DNA of 64,000 nucleotides. Source: Turbatrix aceti (taxonomy: Eukaryota > Nematoda > Chromadorea > Rhabditida > Panagrolaimidae). The position numbers were made by a program, and so were the translations under genes. Positions 1 through 11,148 of the stretch are shown piece by piece; positions within the stretch are counted from its first letter, which is position 1, and every line of letters starts with the position of its first letter. The stretch is from NCBI GenBank assembly GCA_963969345.1, contig OZ017767.1:6848739-6912738 (forward strand), given 5' to 3'. The notes beneath the pieces are model-generated. The model saw nothing but the letters and a program-made list of their open reading frames with translations. It was not told the origin of the DNA and ran no database searches.

Positions 1-1202
1 GATTCCACTGCCAGAGACGGAAAAAAACAGCCAGAACCCCGGCAAACAGTAGCGCGGTCGTCAGCTCCATCGGCGGTACGGCGACTGAACCAACGTGCGC
101 AGACTGAAAGTGACGTTGGTCACGGATGTTCACGGATGTTCACGGATGCAGCAGCGGTGATCCACGGGGGCGCGCAGAGCAGGTCATAAAAAATATGTAC
201 ACCGCCTCGGCGGTGGACGGTGGCGATGTTACGTGCACCCGACACCGACACCACCACCGCAGCGGTGATGACCGCGAGAAGGTCATGAACAGGCGGGCAG
301 GCGGGCAGTCCCCTCGCAAGACGCCGCCACTTGTCCGCCAGCGCCACCAGCACCAGCAGCCCTGCAGGGTTGCGGTTACATGCTCGAAGGTTAGGGAATT
401 CGGGTCGTCGACGATCGTCGTTGGCGACTCACTTTTTCTTCCCTACGCAAACAACTAATGCCGAGGCCCCGAGGTAGATGGGCACTTGGCCTCTCTCTAC
501 CGGGTCACTTCACGCTCCTCAACAAATATTTTTTTGGCAATTGAGAACGAGAACGAAGACAAACAGGAAGGAAACAAACTTTTTTCAATTGAAGGCTTTT
601 TTTGGGGCATTCTTGCGTTTTAAATATACCTCAAGAAATTTTCAGAGTCGGAGAATGGCACGAAACTCAAAAAAACACCAAATTACAGCCCAGGGCATTT
701 TTTTGGGCTACTTCGGCGAAAAGCCGCAGCCGCCATCCGGGTGCAGACTACAGGGCAAAGTACGCCACAGTCGTCCGGTCGATCGACATCTGACATGAGA
801 AAACAGAAAACAGAAAAGAGATCAGCGCCCCCCTTCATTCCCGCCGGACTCCGAAAAGTGAACCTTTATTGATTGCACCGTCTTTTGTGTTTGGCGCTCG
901 CTCTGAAGTAAATAATACTAATGGGGCAAGAATTCTGGGGGTCTCTGGCAAGAAAGAGACTGTCGGAACAGAAATACATATGGACTACATACATAACCAG
1001 GCACAGGTGTGGAAAAATAAGTAGAAAGTGACTCTGGTAGCACAAAGTACACCGAAAGACGCAGTTTACGGTCCGATCCGTGATTGATCCGGGACGGTGA
1101 TGGAATGTCTGAGATTTTTGGGGAGTGCGTATTTGTGTTTGTGTTCGTGGTCGTGCTTGGTCGATAGATATATCAGGCCAGCCGCCGTTAACGCGGCCGC
1201 AA
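1..1202. other. Intergenic, no gene recognised
   Basis: No open frame here has convincing coding character. Short ORFs on both strands are fragmentary and compositionally odd. It lies downstream of the minus-strand HtrL/YibB-like gene, so it probably holds that gene's 3' UTR and flank. Confidence 0.4.
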
Positions 1203-3600
1203 TCACCGGCGAAAGAGCCTGAACGCGTCGAACCAGTCGGCGTGAAGGACGTTGAACAGAGACGGTGAGTCGTTGATCAGCAGGACAAATGTCGTCTGCA
1301 AAAGATTGGGATAGAACAGTTTTTTGTGCAAGCCATTTTCATGCTTTTCTGTCGCTAATTAATTTTTCAAGAACAACAAAAATTTTTTTCAGGACAAAAA
1401 ATCTGACTCACCTGGTCATCATCGACGATCCTATACCTAAAAATCAACTCGAGCAGCTTGGTATTGAATCGATGAAGCAGTTGATCAACGGCAAAAGCGT
1501 CCCCAGCAAAAAAGCCGCCGCTGATGACGGCAATATCCTTCCGGTAAAGTTCTTTGATTCCATATCTCCGGATATCGTCAAAATCTGGGGTGACCTTTGC
1601 AATCGAAATTTGTCCCTTGGGAAAAGCAGGTCCCCATCGGAAATCCGCAGGAAAACGTTCGCCACCGCCCTGGCCGTAGCCCGCGTCGATCCACGAGAAA
1701 AACTCCGTGTCAAATGGATTTTCTACGCTCACGTTGTGCACAAAGTAGGGTTTAGAATTGACTAGAAGATCATATTCTGCCGATTTCGCTTCGGGATGGG
1801 TTTTCATTGCCGGGTCCCAATCTGGATGCCAACCGTTTCCGTGTTGTTCGTGGTAGATAATCGCGCGGAACACGTCAAAGTGCTGGTAAAGTGGGAGGTC
1901 TTGAAGTGCGATTTTGTGCACCTGAAAACGCCAAATATTGGTTTAACAATTAAAAATAGCCAAAAAAGGCAAAAGGCACTCACCAGAGTTATTCCGAGCA
2001 ACCCAAGCTCATCTCTGGTTTTGACAATAAAATTGTACGACGAGTTATCTGTGAAAACGACCATCGGGATCCTCAACCTTAGCAGTTGGGCCATGAACTG
2101 ATGATACTTGGCCAGAGGTCGTCGAAAGTTGTGCCAATGACATCTGCCGATGTCCAGCAACGCTGTGACCACTGTCGTGTTCCTAAAACAGCCGGTTTAA
2201 GCCAAATCAGCTTTTTTTTCTTATCTTTGCTTTTGTTTTTCCCCATTTGTGCCTGGTGCCAAAGAAATTTATTTTTAGATGACGTGCATCGTCTGTACAA
2301 ACCACAAACAACAACAACAAGGCACGCTCTAATTTGCACTCTGAATTGTGATATTTTTTCTGGGATGTCTAAAACTGTCCTGGGATGTGTTTAAAAAATA
2401 TGTAACTGAAACTAAAAGGCACAAAAAAAGCAAAACTTAAGAAAACCAAAATCCTAACGGTTTGTCTTGGGTGATGTGGAGTCGGTGGTGATGGTGGTGC
2501 CGGAGATGATGTTCCACGGGGACGTGTTTGTCGTGGGCTTTTCTCAGCAGGTCGTTGGTCACCTTGATCGGCCGTTGGGTGAGATTTTCCTCGTATCGCC
2601 TCTGGTGGTGCTGCGGAGACTGTGGAAGGACGTGGATGGCAGTTGTTGGCGGCACCGTTGAAGACGTAGAAGACGTGGAGGGCGTGGTGGTCGTTGAAGT
2701 CGTTGAAGACGTCGAAGGCTTTGTCGAAGGCTTTGTTGAGGATATCTGATCCCTTGGGGGTACGGTATATACGGGGGTCGTCAGTTCAATTGTCGTCCAG
2801 TCACCGTTTTCTTCGAGTTGATTGTTGTCGTCATTTTTGGGGTCGTCGTCTTCAGGGTCGTATTCGGCTTCTTCTATGCTGATGGTCGTTGAGGAAGCTG
2901 GAGGGGGTGTCGGAAGGGTCGAGTGACGGGCTTTGATGGTGAATCCTGAGGCCAGACGCGTCCAGCCTTCTCCACGGGCGTCGATTTGGAATTTGGGGTC
3001 TTCTGTTTCTGAAAAATTAAAAAAGTAATTTTTTTTTAATTTTTTAATTTTAATTTAATTTTTAAAATTTTAAAATTTCGATTTGTTTTAAAATTTTTTC
3101 AAAGTAAAACTTTTTAAAATTTTGAAATAAATTTTTTTTTAAATTTTTTAAATTTGTTAGCAAAATTTTTTTAATTTTTCAATCAAAGAAAATTTTTTTA
3201 ATTTTAAAATTATAAAATAAACTTTTAAAAAAATACATGAAAAGAAAAATTAAAAATTAAAAAAAAATGCATTAAAAGCCGTCAAAAAAATTTTGCGTGA
3301 AAAAATTTGAAAATTTAAAAAAAGTGCGTAAAATTGAATAAAAGCAGAATCCCATCAAAAAACGTTTTTACCTTTCATCTTTGCCATCCGACCGGCCCCT
3401 TCGTCGTCCAAAGGATCATCTGCGTCCCGTGAAAAATTTCTTACAAGCAGAACAATCAAAACAATGTGCAGGACAACGACGGCGCCACCAAAGCACAAAG
3501 ATATGGTCGTTACCCGTCGTTTGCTCATTGTCTGATTATTACCGTCGCTTGACCGATGGTTGGCATGCTGAAGAGCATCGTTACAACTTATTCTGGTCAT
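1203..3600 (-). CDS. HtrL/YibB-family type II membrane protein, 5 exons
   Basis: Exons (minus, 5' to 3'): 3600-3372, 3008-2459, 2182-1984, 1921-1412, 1295-1203; 526 aa, phases consistent at every junction. The N-terminus is a short cytosolic part followed by one membrane segment (about residues 30-52, CFGGAVVVLHIVLIVLLV). A long Ser/Thr/Pro- and acid-rich stem follows, and then a C-terminal domain opening with TVVTALLDIGR and VVFTDNSS and later WIDAGYGQGG. These match the HtrL_YibB family (Pfam PF09612) as I know it. The architecture resembles a Golgi type II enzyme, but no reaction is established for the family, so function is open. The exon 2 donor is a weak GTTAGG, chosen because it restores the frame into NTTVVTALLDIGR. 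The start is the first ATG of the open frame. It has no close neighbour on its strand. Confidence 0.8.
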
Positions 3601-6600
3601 CACGGCGCTCCAGACTGCAGTCCGCGTAATGTATCAACGCAGCAACATGTCTCGACCACCAAAATTAGTCAAACGACTGCCCCTTCCTCCCCGGCCGCGT
3701 GGTGGCATGCAATCAGAAATGCGTCAGTTGCAGCAGCCCCGCCGGATGATACTCTTTGGCCCGGGAAAAGGGCCAGAGAGGGGGGAAAGAGGTTGCGGAA
3801 ACAAAAGAAAGCCCAGTTGAAGCCGTCGACATGGGATTACCCCGTCTCATGCACAAATCTGAACGCGTCGAAGCAAATGAATAACTTTCTTTTCAATTTT
3901 TTTTTGGCGCAATTTGTCACGTTTATAGCCTGGCTTTTATTTTTTTTTCTTTTTGAAATTTGATGCCAGGAGAAAAACTAAAAACGAACGTCTTCGAAGA
4001 AGCAACAGCTGAGCATGCAATTTTTATGGGACGGCAGCAATCAAAACGACCGAAATTTGATTTGGAATTGGCAAATCAACACGAAATTACGTGTTGAAGA
4101 AAAATTTTATGCATTATGTTTAACTGCTCATAATGGCCCCCAGGAAACAGTTTTTTTGCAATTTTTGAAAACATGAACGAACGGCTGCTGTTTGAAGCGT
4201 AAAAATTTAATCACTAGCTTTTACATAGTTTTTTTTTAACTTTTTTGGGGTGTGGAAATGCTATCAATCAAATTTGAGAAAATCTGAAATTTCAAAAATC
4301 GCTGAAAGTAAAATTCTAAAAACTGTGAAAACTCCCGGGTGACCCTACAAACTGTGAACAAGTTGGTGTGCTAGGAACTTGACATGTAAACACTCGATTG
4401 GGAAGAAGAGGGGGGAAGAGGTTACACTCAAGAGGTGTTCTGGAGGGCCAAGCGCGTTGCACGGGAATTGCTTACTATGTACTGTTCCCAACTCGAACAC
4501 TCGAGGCATTGTCTTTGAATTTCGACGCATTACGCATTACGCAAAGTGCTTGACAGCGGTCAGTCAGCTGGGAAGTCGACAAAGATGAGTTATGAGAGTG
4601 CCAAATCGGGCGAGGGCAATTAGTCTTCCGGGAGCGGAGCAACACCCCCGCCGAGAACCTGAAGGGTCTCGATTTGGCAACCAAACCCGTCAACAATTGT
4701 CCATTCAAAATTTGCATTAATCAAAAACTCGAGATCCTGGGAGATAAAAAGTGCGCAGGGACTTTGTTTGGATTTTTGAGTGACCAAATATGTACATAAA
4801 TACGTATTTAAATTGGAAAAAAAAGGAAACAAGCGTGGAAAAAAACAAGCACGGCACGACATGACCGACGAACCGGTGGGGAAATGAGTGATCAGCGTGT
4901 CATCCATCCATCCATCGCCGGTTGAATGGTCCCAGGGAAAAAGGTGGATGATGAATGATCGGTCGGTCAGCAGCTCGAATTTCCCACGCGCAATGAAACC
5001 ACCTCCCCCACCCCCCCACCAGCCCGGTGGGTAGCGGTCATTTCTTTCTCGTAGGCACGACAGGTGGCCTGCCTGGCGGCCTCCGTGTTCGTTTTTCGAG
5101 CAACAAGCGTGTGAACTAACCGCTCGTATGACGGGCCTGTCACAATGACTCAATATCAAAGTAATCGCACCACACACACACACAAAATTTTACTAATATG
5201 CCCCTGACAGAGTAGAGTATAAATCGGGTGTGCCGAGAGCCCAGGAGCGAAGGAACGCCGCCGAAATGACAAATTTACTCGATGAGACACAGCGTGACTT
5301 GTCTTGCCGCAAATCATAATCTCTCTGTTTTTCTAATTATAATACGAATCACCGATGTAAGATGTACGGAGTAAAATGTCAGGAAATTCAACGATTATGT
5401 ACCTGGTTGTCAAATTTTAAATATTTTCTGACAGAAGTGTCGTTTCATGCTGTGAAATTTATTTTACGGCATGAAAAAACACGAAGAACAGCACGAACAC
5501 AGCACGAACAGCAGCTGCTGACAATTTTTTGAAATTCCCCAAAAAAATATTAAAAAACATGATTTTTTGACAGAGGCTTTCAAAAAGCCAGGTTTTTTAT
5601 TTCATGAGTCTATAGACATCAAAATCTGCTCGTTGCGTGACAGTGAAAGTGATTTTGCTCACCTGATGAAGGAGGAAAGCCAAGCATGAACGGGGACAGG
5701 TGTGAAGTTTTTTTGGGACGACCAGATACAAAGCAAAGCGCGGATCCAATTTCCTGCATTGTCTTGGACTTGGTTTTTCTATCGCAACTTCACAAAAAAA
5801 ATTTGCTTCGAGAACAAACAAAACTCAGACCTCAGACAGATCCGGGGCCCTCACCTGCGGTAAGGGCAGTGGCGCAAGAAAAATCGTCTTCAAATGTTCA
5901 AACGAAGCCCCGAAAAATAAATGTAGTGAATCCCAGCAGGACGCCGGTTTAGTAGCGTTTATAGCGGTGTCGACAACCATCATAAAACAACATTTAGTAT
6001 TTAGAAAACCCAAACAAAAAGTCACCGGTGTACATCATACCCGTCGAACACGGGCATAAATCAGAAAATGCGTGGCAACACAAGTGGTAACTCAAGGACA
6101 CGTGCGGTCAGATTTTATCTGCCGTCAAACAGGGATTGTAAATAATTACAATTACAACTCATAAAATTGTATGTATATGTATACATAATTTTCTACAATT
6201 TTAGAAAAAAATGATAGGAAGCGCTCCAAATTACGACACTTTATACTCGTAATTTGGAGTTTTTTTGCGCGCAGGAAAAAATCGGAAAAAAAGTTAATTA
6301 TCGCTCTGCGCATAATTTGTTTCCAAAAAAAAAGTTGAGTACCATCCCAAATCGCTTTAAAAATCAAACCGCCTGCAGCGATGATCAGAAAAAAACAGCT
6401 CGCAGGCTATTGTCTGGGAAAACGCAAATAAATTGACAAAGAAGCGTCCCCGTGTGCTTCATCGACCGTAATCATCATCGAAGATGAAGGAGGGATGCTA
6501 ATGCTGTTCGTTGTTCAATTAACAACTTTTTATACGGTCTAGGCGAAGAAGAAGAGGAGGAAGAAGACGAACGCGCTCAAGATGTTTGTCGTCGAACGCC

Positions 6601-8062
6601 GCAATTAATTTAGGCAACAAAAATAAGACAATGCACTCGTCATTGGCGAAAGGATGGGTCAACGGGCTTCAATTCAGTTCAGTCAGTCAGGCACTGTCCC
6701 CAGGGCATGACCCAGGCCCGAGCAGGACAACGATGGCCTCCGTTCAGGCAACAAAAAGACTCGTTTCGAGTATGTGTATGTATTATCAAAACGACCTACG
6801 GAAATCCAAGGAAGGCACACATTAACGGCGCGTGGACACAAAAAATTTATTTTCATTGTGCTTTCTTTTGACAACCGAAACACACACAAAAGCCACCCGC
6901 TTTCGTCCTGTCCCCATCCTTGAAGATTACATACATACTTGCTCGGAGGTTTCATACTCATACGCACATGCAGAACAGGAACACACCTCAAAAAAACAAA
7001 ACAAAAAAAAAGTTGTGCCCCCGGGCCTGACATAAAAGATTGAACCGCCCGCATGTATGCGTAGAACATATCCGTGATTTTACCCGACGAAAACTAAAAG
7101 AATAGAAAAACATCTGCTGCAAGCAATATCCGTCGTTCGTTCGCTGTTTGCATGAAATGCAGGAACAAAGCTGAGGTAGATAAATTTTGCAATGATGAAC
7201 ACGCACACCTTGGCTTCGTTCGGTAGACTGGAAAAAAATGCAATCAAAAACAACAATCTAAGACAGATGTCGTTTAGGATAACTAACGGAAATTGGATTT
7301 GAGGTTTTTTTGAATTTGAAACATTTTTCAAACCAAAAAAAATAAATTGCATTTGGAGATCTAACAGGTGTTTAATTTCACTGTATGCGTCGTCACTTTT
7401 TTTCAAATTGATAAATTTGCGGGCTTTTGCATGGTCTTAAGCGGAATATCGTTTTTGTTGCACGTTTTGCCAAAAATTTTGGTTTTTTGTTTATTTTTTT
7501 TTAAAATAATGTTTTTTTCGGCGTTTGCATTTTAGGACGACAAAAATGTTTTTGCAAAAATGTAAAAAAAATCTAGGGTCTGTCAATTTTTTTTTCAAAT
7601 TGTAAAATTTGTAGTTTCTTGGGGTCTCAAGTGGAATATCGTTTTTGTTGCACGTTTTGCTAAAAATGGCGGGTTTTTGTTTTTTCACAATTACAGAATT
7701 TCTGTTTTCGGTTTTTCTGACGTTTGCATGTTCTCCAATTTGTAATTTCTGGTTTTTCAGTACTCTAATCTCGCCAATGAATATTCTACGGAAATCGTGT
7801 ACAATGTTTTCTCATGTATCATTGACCTAGAAGTACAATCTATAATTTCTGTCCCCTCGAATACAATAAACCGAATGTCTCGTCATTCATGTAAGCAACA
7901 CTTTTGCAAAAAGTTTTTATTTTTTTTGGTTGGTAAAAAAGTGCTGTCAGCAATTCAATCAAGTCACGGTGTGTTTGTTTTGTAAGTGTGCGACCAATAA
8001 TCTTTGGTATACAAAAAGTGAAAGAAAGTCACAAAAAGGCATTCAAAAAAGACGCAAGGCTT
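3601..8062. other. 4.4-kb gene-poor intergenic region
   Basis: Nothing here reads as a gene. The longest minus-strand ORF (4620-5183) is low-complexity and has no start or splice context. A TATA-like TATAAAT lies at 5219-5225 on the plus strand with no coding frame after it. A short CA microsatellite is at about 5170-5184. A degenerate roughly 190-bp direct repeat lies at about 7400-7680 and is listed separately. Confidence 0.45.
7400..7680 (+). repeat. Degenerate direct repeat, period about 190 bp
   Basis: The motif GGAATATCGTTTTTGTTGCA occurs at about 7442 and again at about 7632 with similar flanks, including a TTTCAAATTG segment before each. The two units are diverged. No coding frame is associated. 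Confidence 0.55.
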
Positions 8063-9368
8063 TCAGACGGCGATGCCGCGCTGAAAGTTCTGAAGAGCCT
8101 TCTGGCTGACAAAGACCTTGCACGTAGGCGCAAGGCTGCCGGTCACCGCTGCCTGTAGGAATGGATTGGCCACTTTGAGGCGTTGCGAAGCGATGGTGAA
8201 GGGTTTTAGAACCGAGCTCTGAAGCGGCAATCAATTTTATTTTTGACAGGTGAATCCCGGGTAACTCACCAGAAGGTAGCCGCCAGCGAGGGAGCACACA
8301 TTGTTGAGATTCGTGCGGAAACAGGGAAGAAAACAGCGAAGAGACGAGCACAGAGGCGCGATCTGGGTGAGCATGCCGAGGCCGTTGCCGTTCATCGTCG
8401 CGTACGCCTGGACGAGTTCGGTGTGCGAGACTTTGGCCAGTGTGGACATTAATCCGCATTTTTTGTCGCATGCTAAAAAAATTTTGTTACAGGTGAAAAA
8501 AAATTTTTACAGGTTTAAAAAAATTTGTTACGGACAAAAATTTTTTTTCACAAGCTAAAAAATTTTTGTTACAAGCTATATTTTTTTTTTCACAGGTGAA
8601 AAAAAAATTGTTGCGGGCAAAAAAAATTTACAGGCAAAAAAATTTTAAAAATCAAATTTTTTTTCTTATTATTATTTTTTTTTGAAAAAAAAATTCTACA
8701 TTTTTTTTGTCAGAAGTTAAAAAAAATTTTATTAGAAATAAAAAATTTTTGTCACAAAATAAAAAAAACCGAAAAAAGAAGCCTGTTACAAAATTTTTTT
8801 GTCACAGTTTGAAAAAAATTTCAACAAATTCCGTGACTCGAAAAAACTCACTGGTTGTGACATTGTTCAAATTCTTAGCCAAACACGGCCGAAAATGGTC
8901 GATGATGGCCTTTTTCTGGAGACACAAATTCGCGACTCCGCTGGTAACCGCATCGTAAAGTTCGCCGTAAGCCTGATCACAGTTTCCGTCGGCTGTGATG
9001 CACGACGACATGTTGGTGTACGCGGTGCAGACGAGCTTGTAATCAGTCGCGAGATCCGAAGTCTTGATCGTCGTCTCCAGCTGCGTGGCAAATGTGTTCA
9101 CGCACTTTTGAACGCAGGGCGGAAGCCCGATGGCACTGATCAGGGCGTTGTAGTCGACGTTGCTGGTTGAGATTGCGGTTGCCTCGCGAAGGATGCGGTC
9201 TGTGTAGAGATTCAGGTCCTCGTATCTGGGGACTGAAAAAAAAATTCATAGACGTACAAAAAAGGAAAAAAAGGGGAACTTGCATCTTTTGAGGACGAGA
9301 AAATCATCTTGGCCGCAGACAGCCGACAGCAGAAGGCTAAAAAGCACTGTCTGGATTGCCAGGAGCAT
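8063..9368 (-). CDS. Secreted DUF19 (T20D4.11-like) Cys-rich protein, 4 exons
   Basis: Exons: 9368-9284 (or 9280), 9232 (or 9225)-8852, 8472-8270, 8218-8063; about 274 aa. The first exon encodes a signal peptide (MLLAIQTVLFSLLLSAVCG). The mature part has widely spaced cysteines, such as PPCVQKCVN, KLVCTAYTNMSSC, DKKCGLMS and LCSSLRCFLPC, the pattern of the nematode-expanded DUF19 domain (Pfam PF01579), probably held by disulfides. Intron 1 is ambiguous. A GC-AG intron (donor GCAAGT, acceptor TTTTTCAG) and a GT-AG intron with a weak GTTCCC donor and an acceptor 7 bp further on both keep the frame and differ by one residue. The ATG lies one base after CTGCAG, a possible trans-splice acceptor, 62 bp after the stop of the upstream glycosyltransferase gene. 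The family has no assigned biochemical role. Confidence 0.85.
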
Positions 9369-9430
9369 TCTGCAGTCTATGACGGGTGATTCTGGCTCGA
9401 TGACGCTGCTGCTGGGGGTTTATATTTATT
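9369..9430 (-). promoter_or_regulatory. Putative operon intercistronic spacer
   Basis: These 62 bp separate the stop of the galactosyltransferase-like gene from the start of the DUF19 gene. On the minus strand AATAAA (9430-9425) follows the stop codon at once, and CTGCAG stands one base before the downstream ATG. A poly(A) signal followed by a splice acceptor in a short spacer is the known layout for SL2-type trans-splicing in nematode operons. Co-transcription itself is inferred. Confidence 0.55.
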
Positions 9431-11148
9431 TCAGATTCTGCGTCTTCCATGTTGATGTTGTTGGTGCCTCGGCGAATTCACAACGTGACTCACGAGGTGC
9501 GTAAGCAGCATGTCGGTCTCGCTGAGGTGGTGGAGAGCGACGAGCTCGGGAGAATACATGTCAAAGTTCTGAAAACAGCTTGAATCTCAAAACTATGCTG
9601 GCTACGATAGAAAATAAATGTTTGCCAAATTGCAGCTTTTTGAGGCTCAAAATAGGTAACTAACAATTAGTAAACGTGAAATAAGCACACAAAAACAGTA
9701 AATATGTTTCTGCCTCTTTTTTTTTAAATGATATCATTTTTGCTACTTTGAAGGCAACAATTTTTCCAAAACGTGTTCCTAAACTCACCGAAGCAGCCTG
9801 AACGTCGTCCTTGTACCACCTCGATCTAGAAGTCGCCAGAAGCAACCCCTGACTCCCGTTGGGCCCCGCTCCCATGGTTGAAGGATTCCACGAAGCAAAA
9901 CGCTGTCTTCCTTTTGCGTCGCTTGTTTTGTAGGGCAGAATTCCAAGATTGGCAAGGCAACTGCTGAGCGCGACTTCTTCGGCGTCTTCGTACTGGCAAT
10001 TTGAGTCGTTGAGATTTGCAGCGTTTGTGAAAATGTCCATCGCGCCTTTTGACAAAACGTAGATTCCACCTTCCGGGTCGGTAGACGGCACTGCAGACGG
10101 CACAGGGAGTCGGAAGCCAAAGAAGTAGGGTTTTCGAGGGTCAAATTTTCGGAGAAACAGACGCAGATTGGCTACGAAGACGTAAGATTCGTCGTCTGCC
10201 TGGAATTTTTGTGTTTAGTGACTTTAAATTTTTTTTTAAATTTAAAACAAAATTTTAAAATAGAAATTTTTCTTTTAAATTAAAATTCAAAAAAATTTTT
10301 TTAATTAAGATTTAAAAAATTAAAAAAAAAATTTAATTTAAAAACTTTTTAAAAATAAAATTTTTTTTATTAAAAAAAAAATTTAATTTTTAAACTGAAA
10401 AAAAAATTGAAAATTGAATTAAAAATTAAAACTGAAAAAATTGAAAAAATGAATAAAAAATGAAAAAATGAAAAAATGAATAAAAAATGAAAAAAAACGA
10501 AAAAAAAAAATAAATAAATAAATAAAAATTTCTAAAATTTGAAAACAGTGCCCGACGATGATACTCACCTTTAAGTACCAGTCAAAATCCCTGGAAATAT
10601 TGTGGAAAGCGTAGTTGAACCCGTAAACCGTCTTCCAAAACAGTCCCTTGGTCCCGCCGTCGCCAAACTGCCGGAAAACCGCAGACGCAGGCATGGACTC
10701 GTTCGCCGGCTCCAGTGTAAAAAACTCCCCGTGATCACAGTCTGGAAGCCAGGTCGCGTTGATGGCAACCATGCGCGTGCTGCGGCCGACGGTGTGCGCG
10801 GCGTAGACCCAGCAAAAAAGAGAGCCAGAATTCGGGAGCGCCTTCGCAGCCGCCGATCTCCAAACTGGGAAGTTGACGTTCAGCGTGGCGACGAAGGCTT
10901 TGTAGTCGTCCATGTAGTGCAATCTTCCGTCGAAGAAGAGTTTGAAGATGAAGAGCAGCGTCGCGAGGAATAACACTGCCTGGAGGACTGTTTTGATGGA
11001 TACGATGTTTTTTGTTGAGGTTCCTGGCTGAAAAAAGTTGGTTTTCAGCGTTTTTTTAAATTTTTTTTTATGTTTGATTTTGAAAAAAAAAATTTTAAAG
11101 ATGTGTTACCACTTCCAAGTCCTGATAAGTCCTGCCGAAGAGAGGCAT
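9431..11148 (-). CDS. Core-1 (T-synthase-like) beta-1,3-galactosyltransferase, 4 exons
   Basis: Exons: 11148-11110, 11027-10569, 10199-9789, 9568-9431; 348 aa, all junctions phase 0. It is a type II membrane protein: a short cytosolic tail, a signal anchor (about residues 24-42, TVLQAVLFLATLLFIFKLFF) and a lumenal catalytic domain. DFDWYLK joined to ADDESYVFVANL matches the family segment WFLKADDDTYV of C1GALT1, with the metal-binding DDD changed to DDE. Near the end, MYSPELVALHHL matches the family's YSPELVSFHYV. The expected reaction is transfer of galactose to GalNAc-Ser/Thr in the Golgi. With the DDE variant and many nematode paralogues, the exact acceptor is uncertain. An acceptor-like TTTTTTCATTCAG ends 26 bp before the ATG and could take a spliced leader. 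It appears to be the first gene of an operon with the DUF19 gene. Confidence 0.85.

Noticed and set aside
4620..5183. 187-codon minus-strand ORF
   Set aside because: Low-complexity composition (Gly run, many Cys/Ser), no domain, no splice context, in an otherwise gene-poor region.
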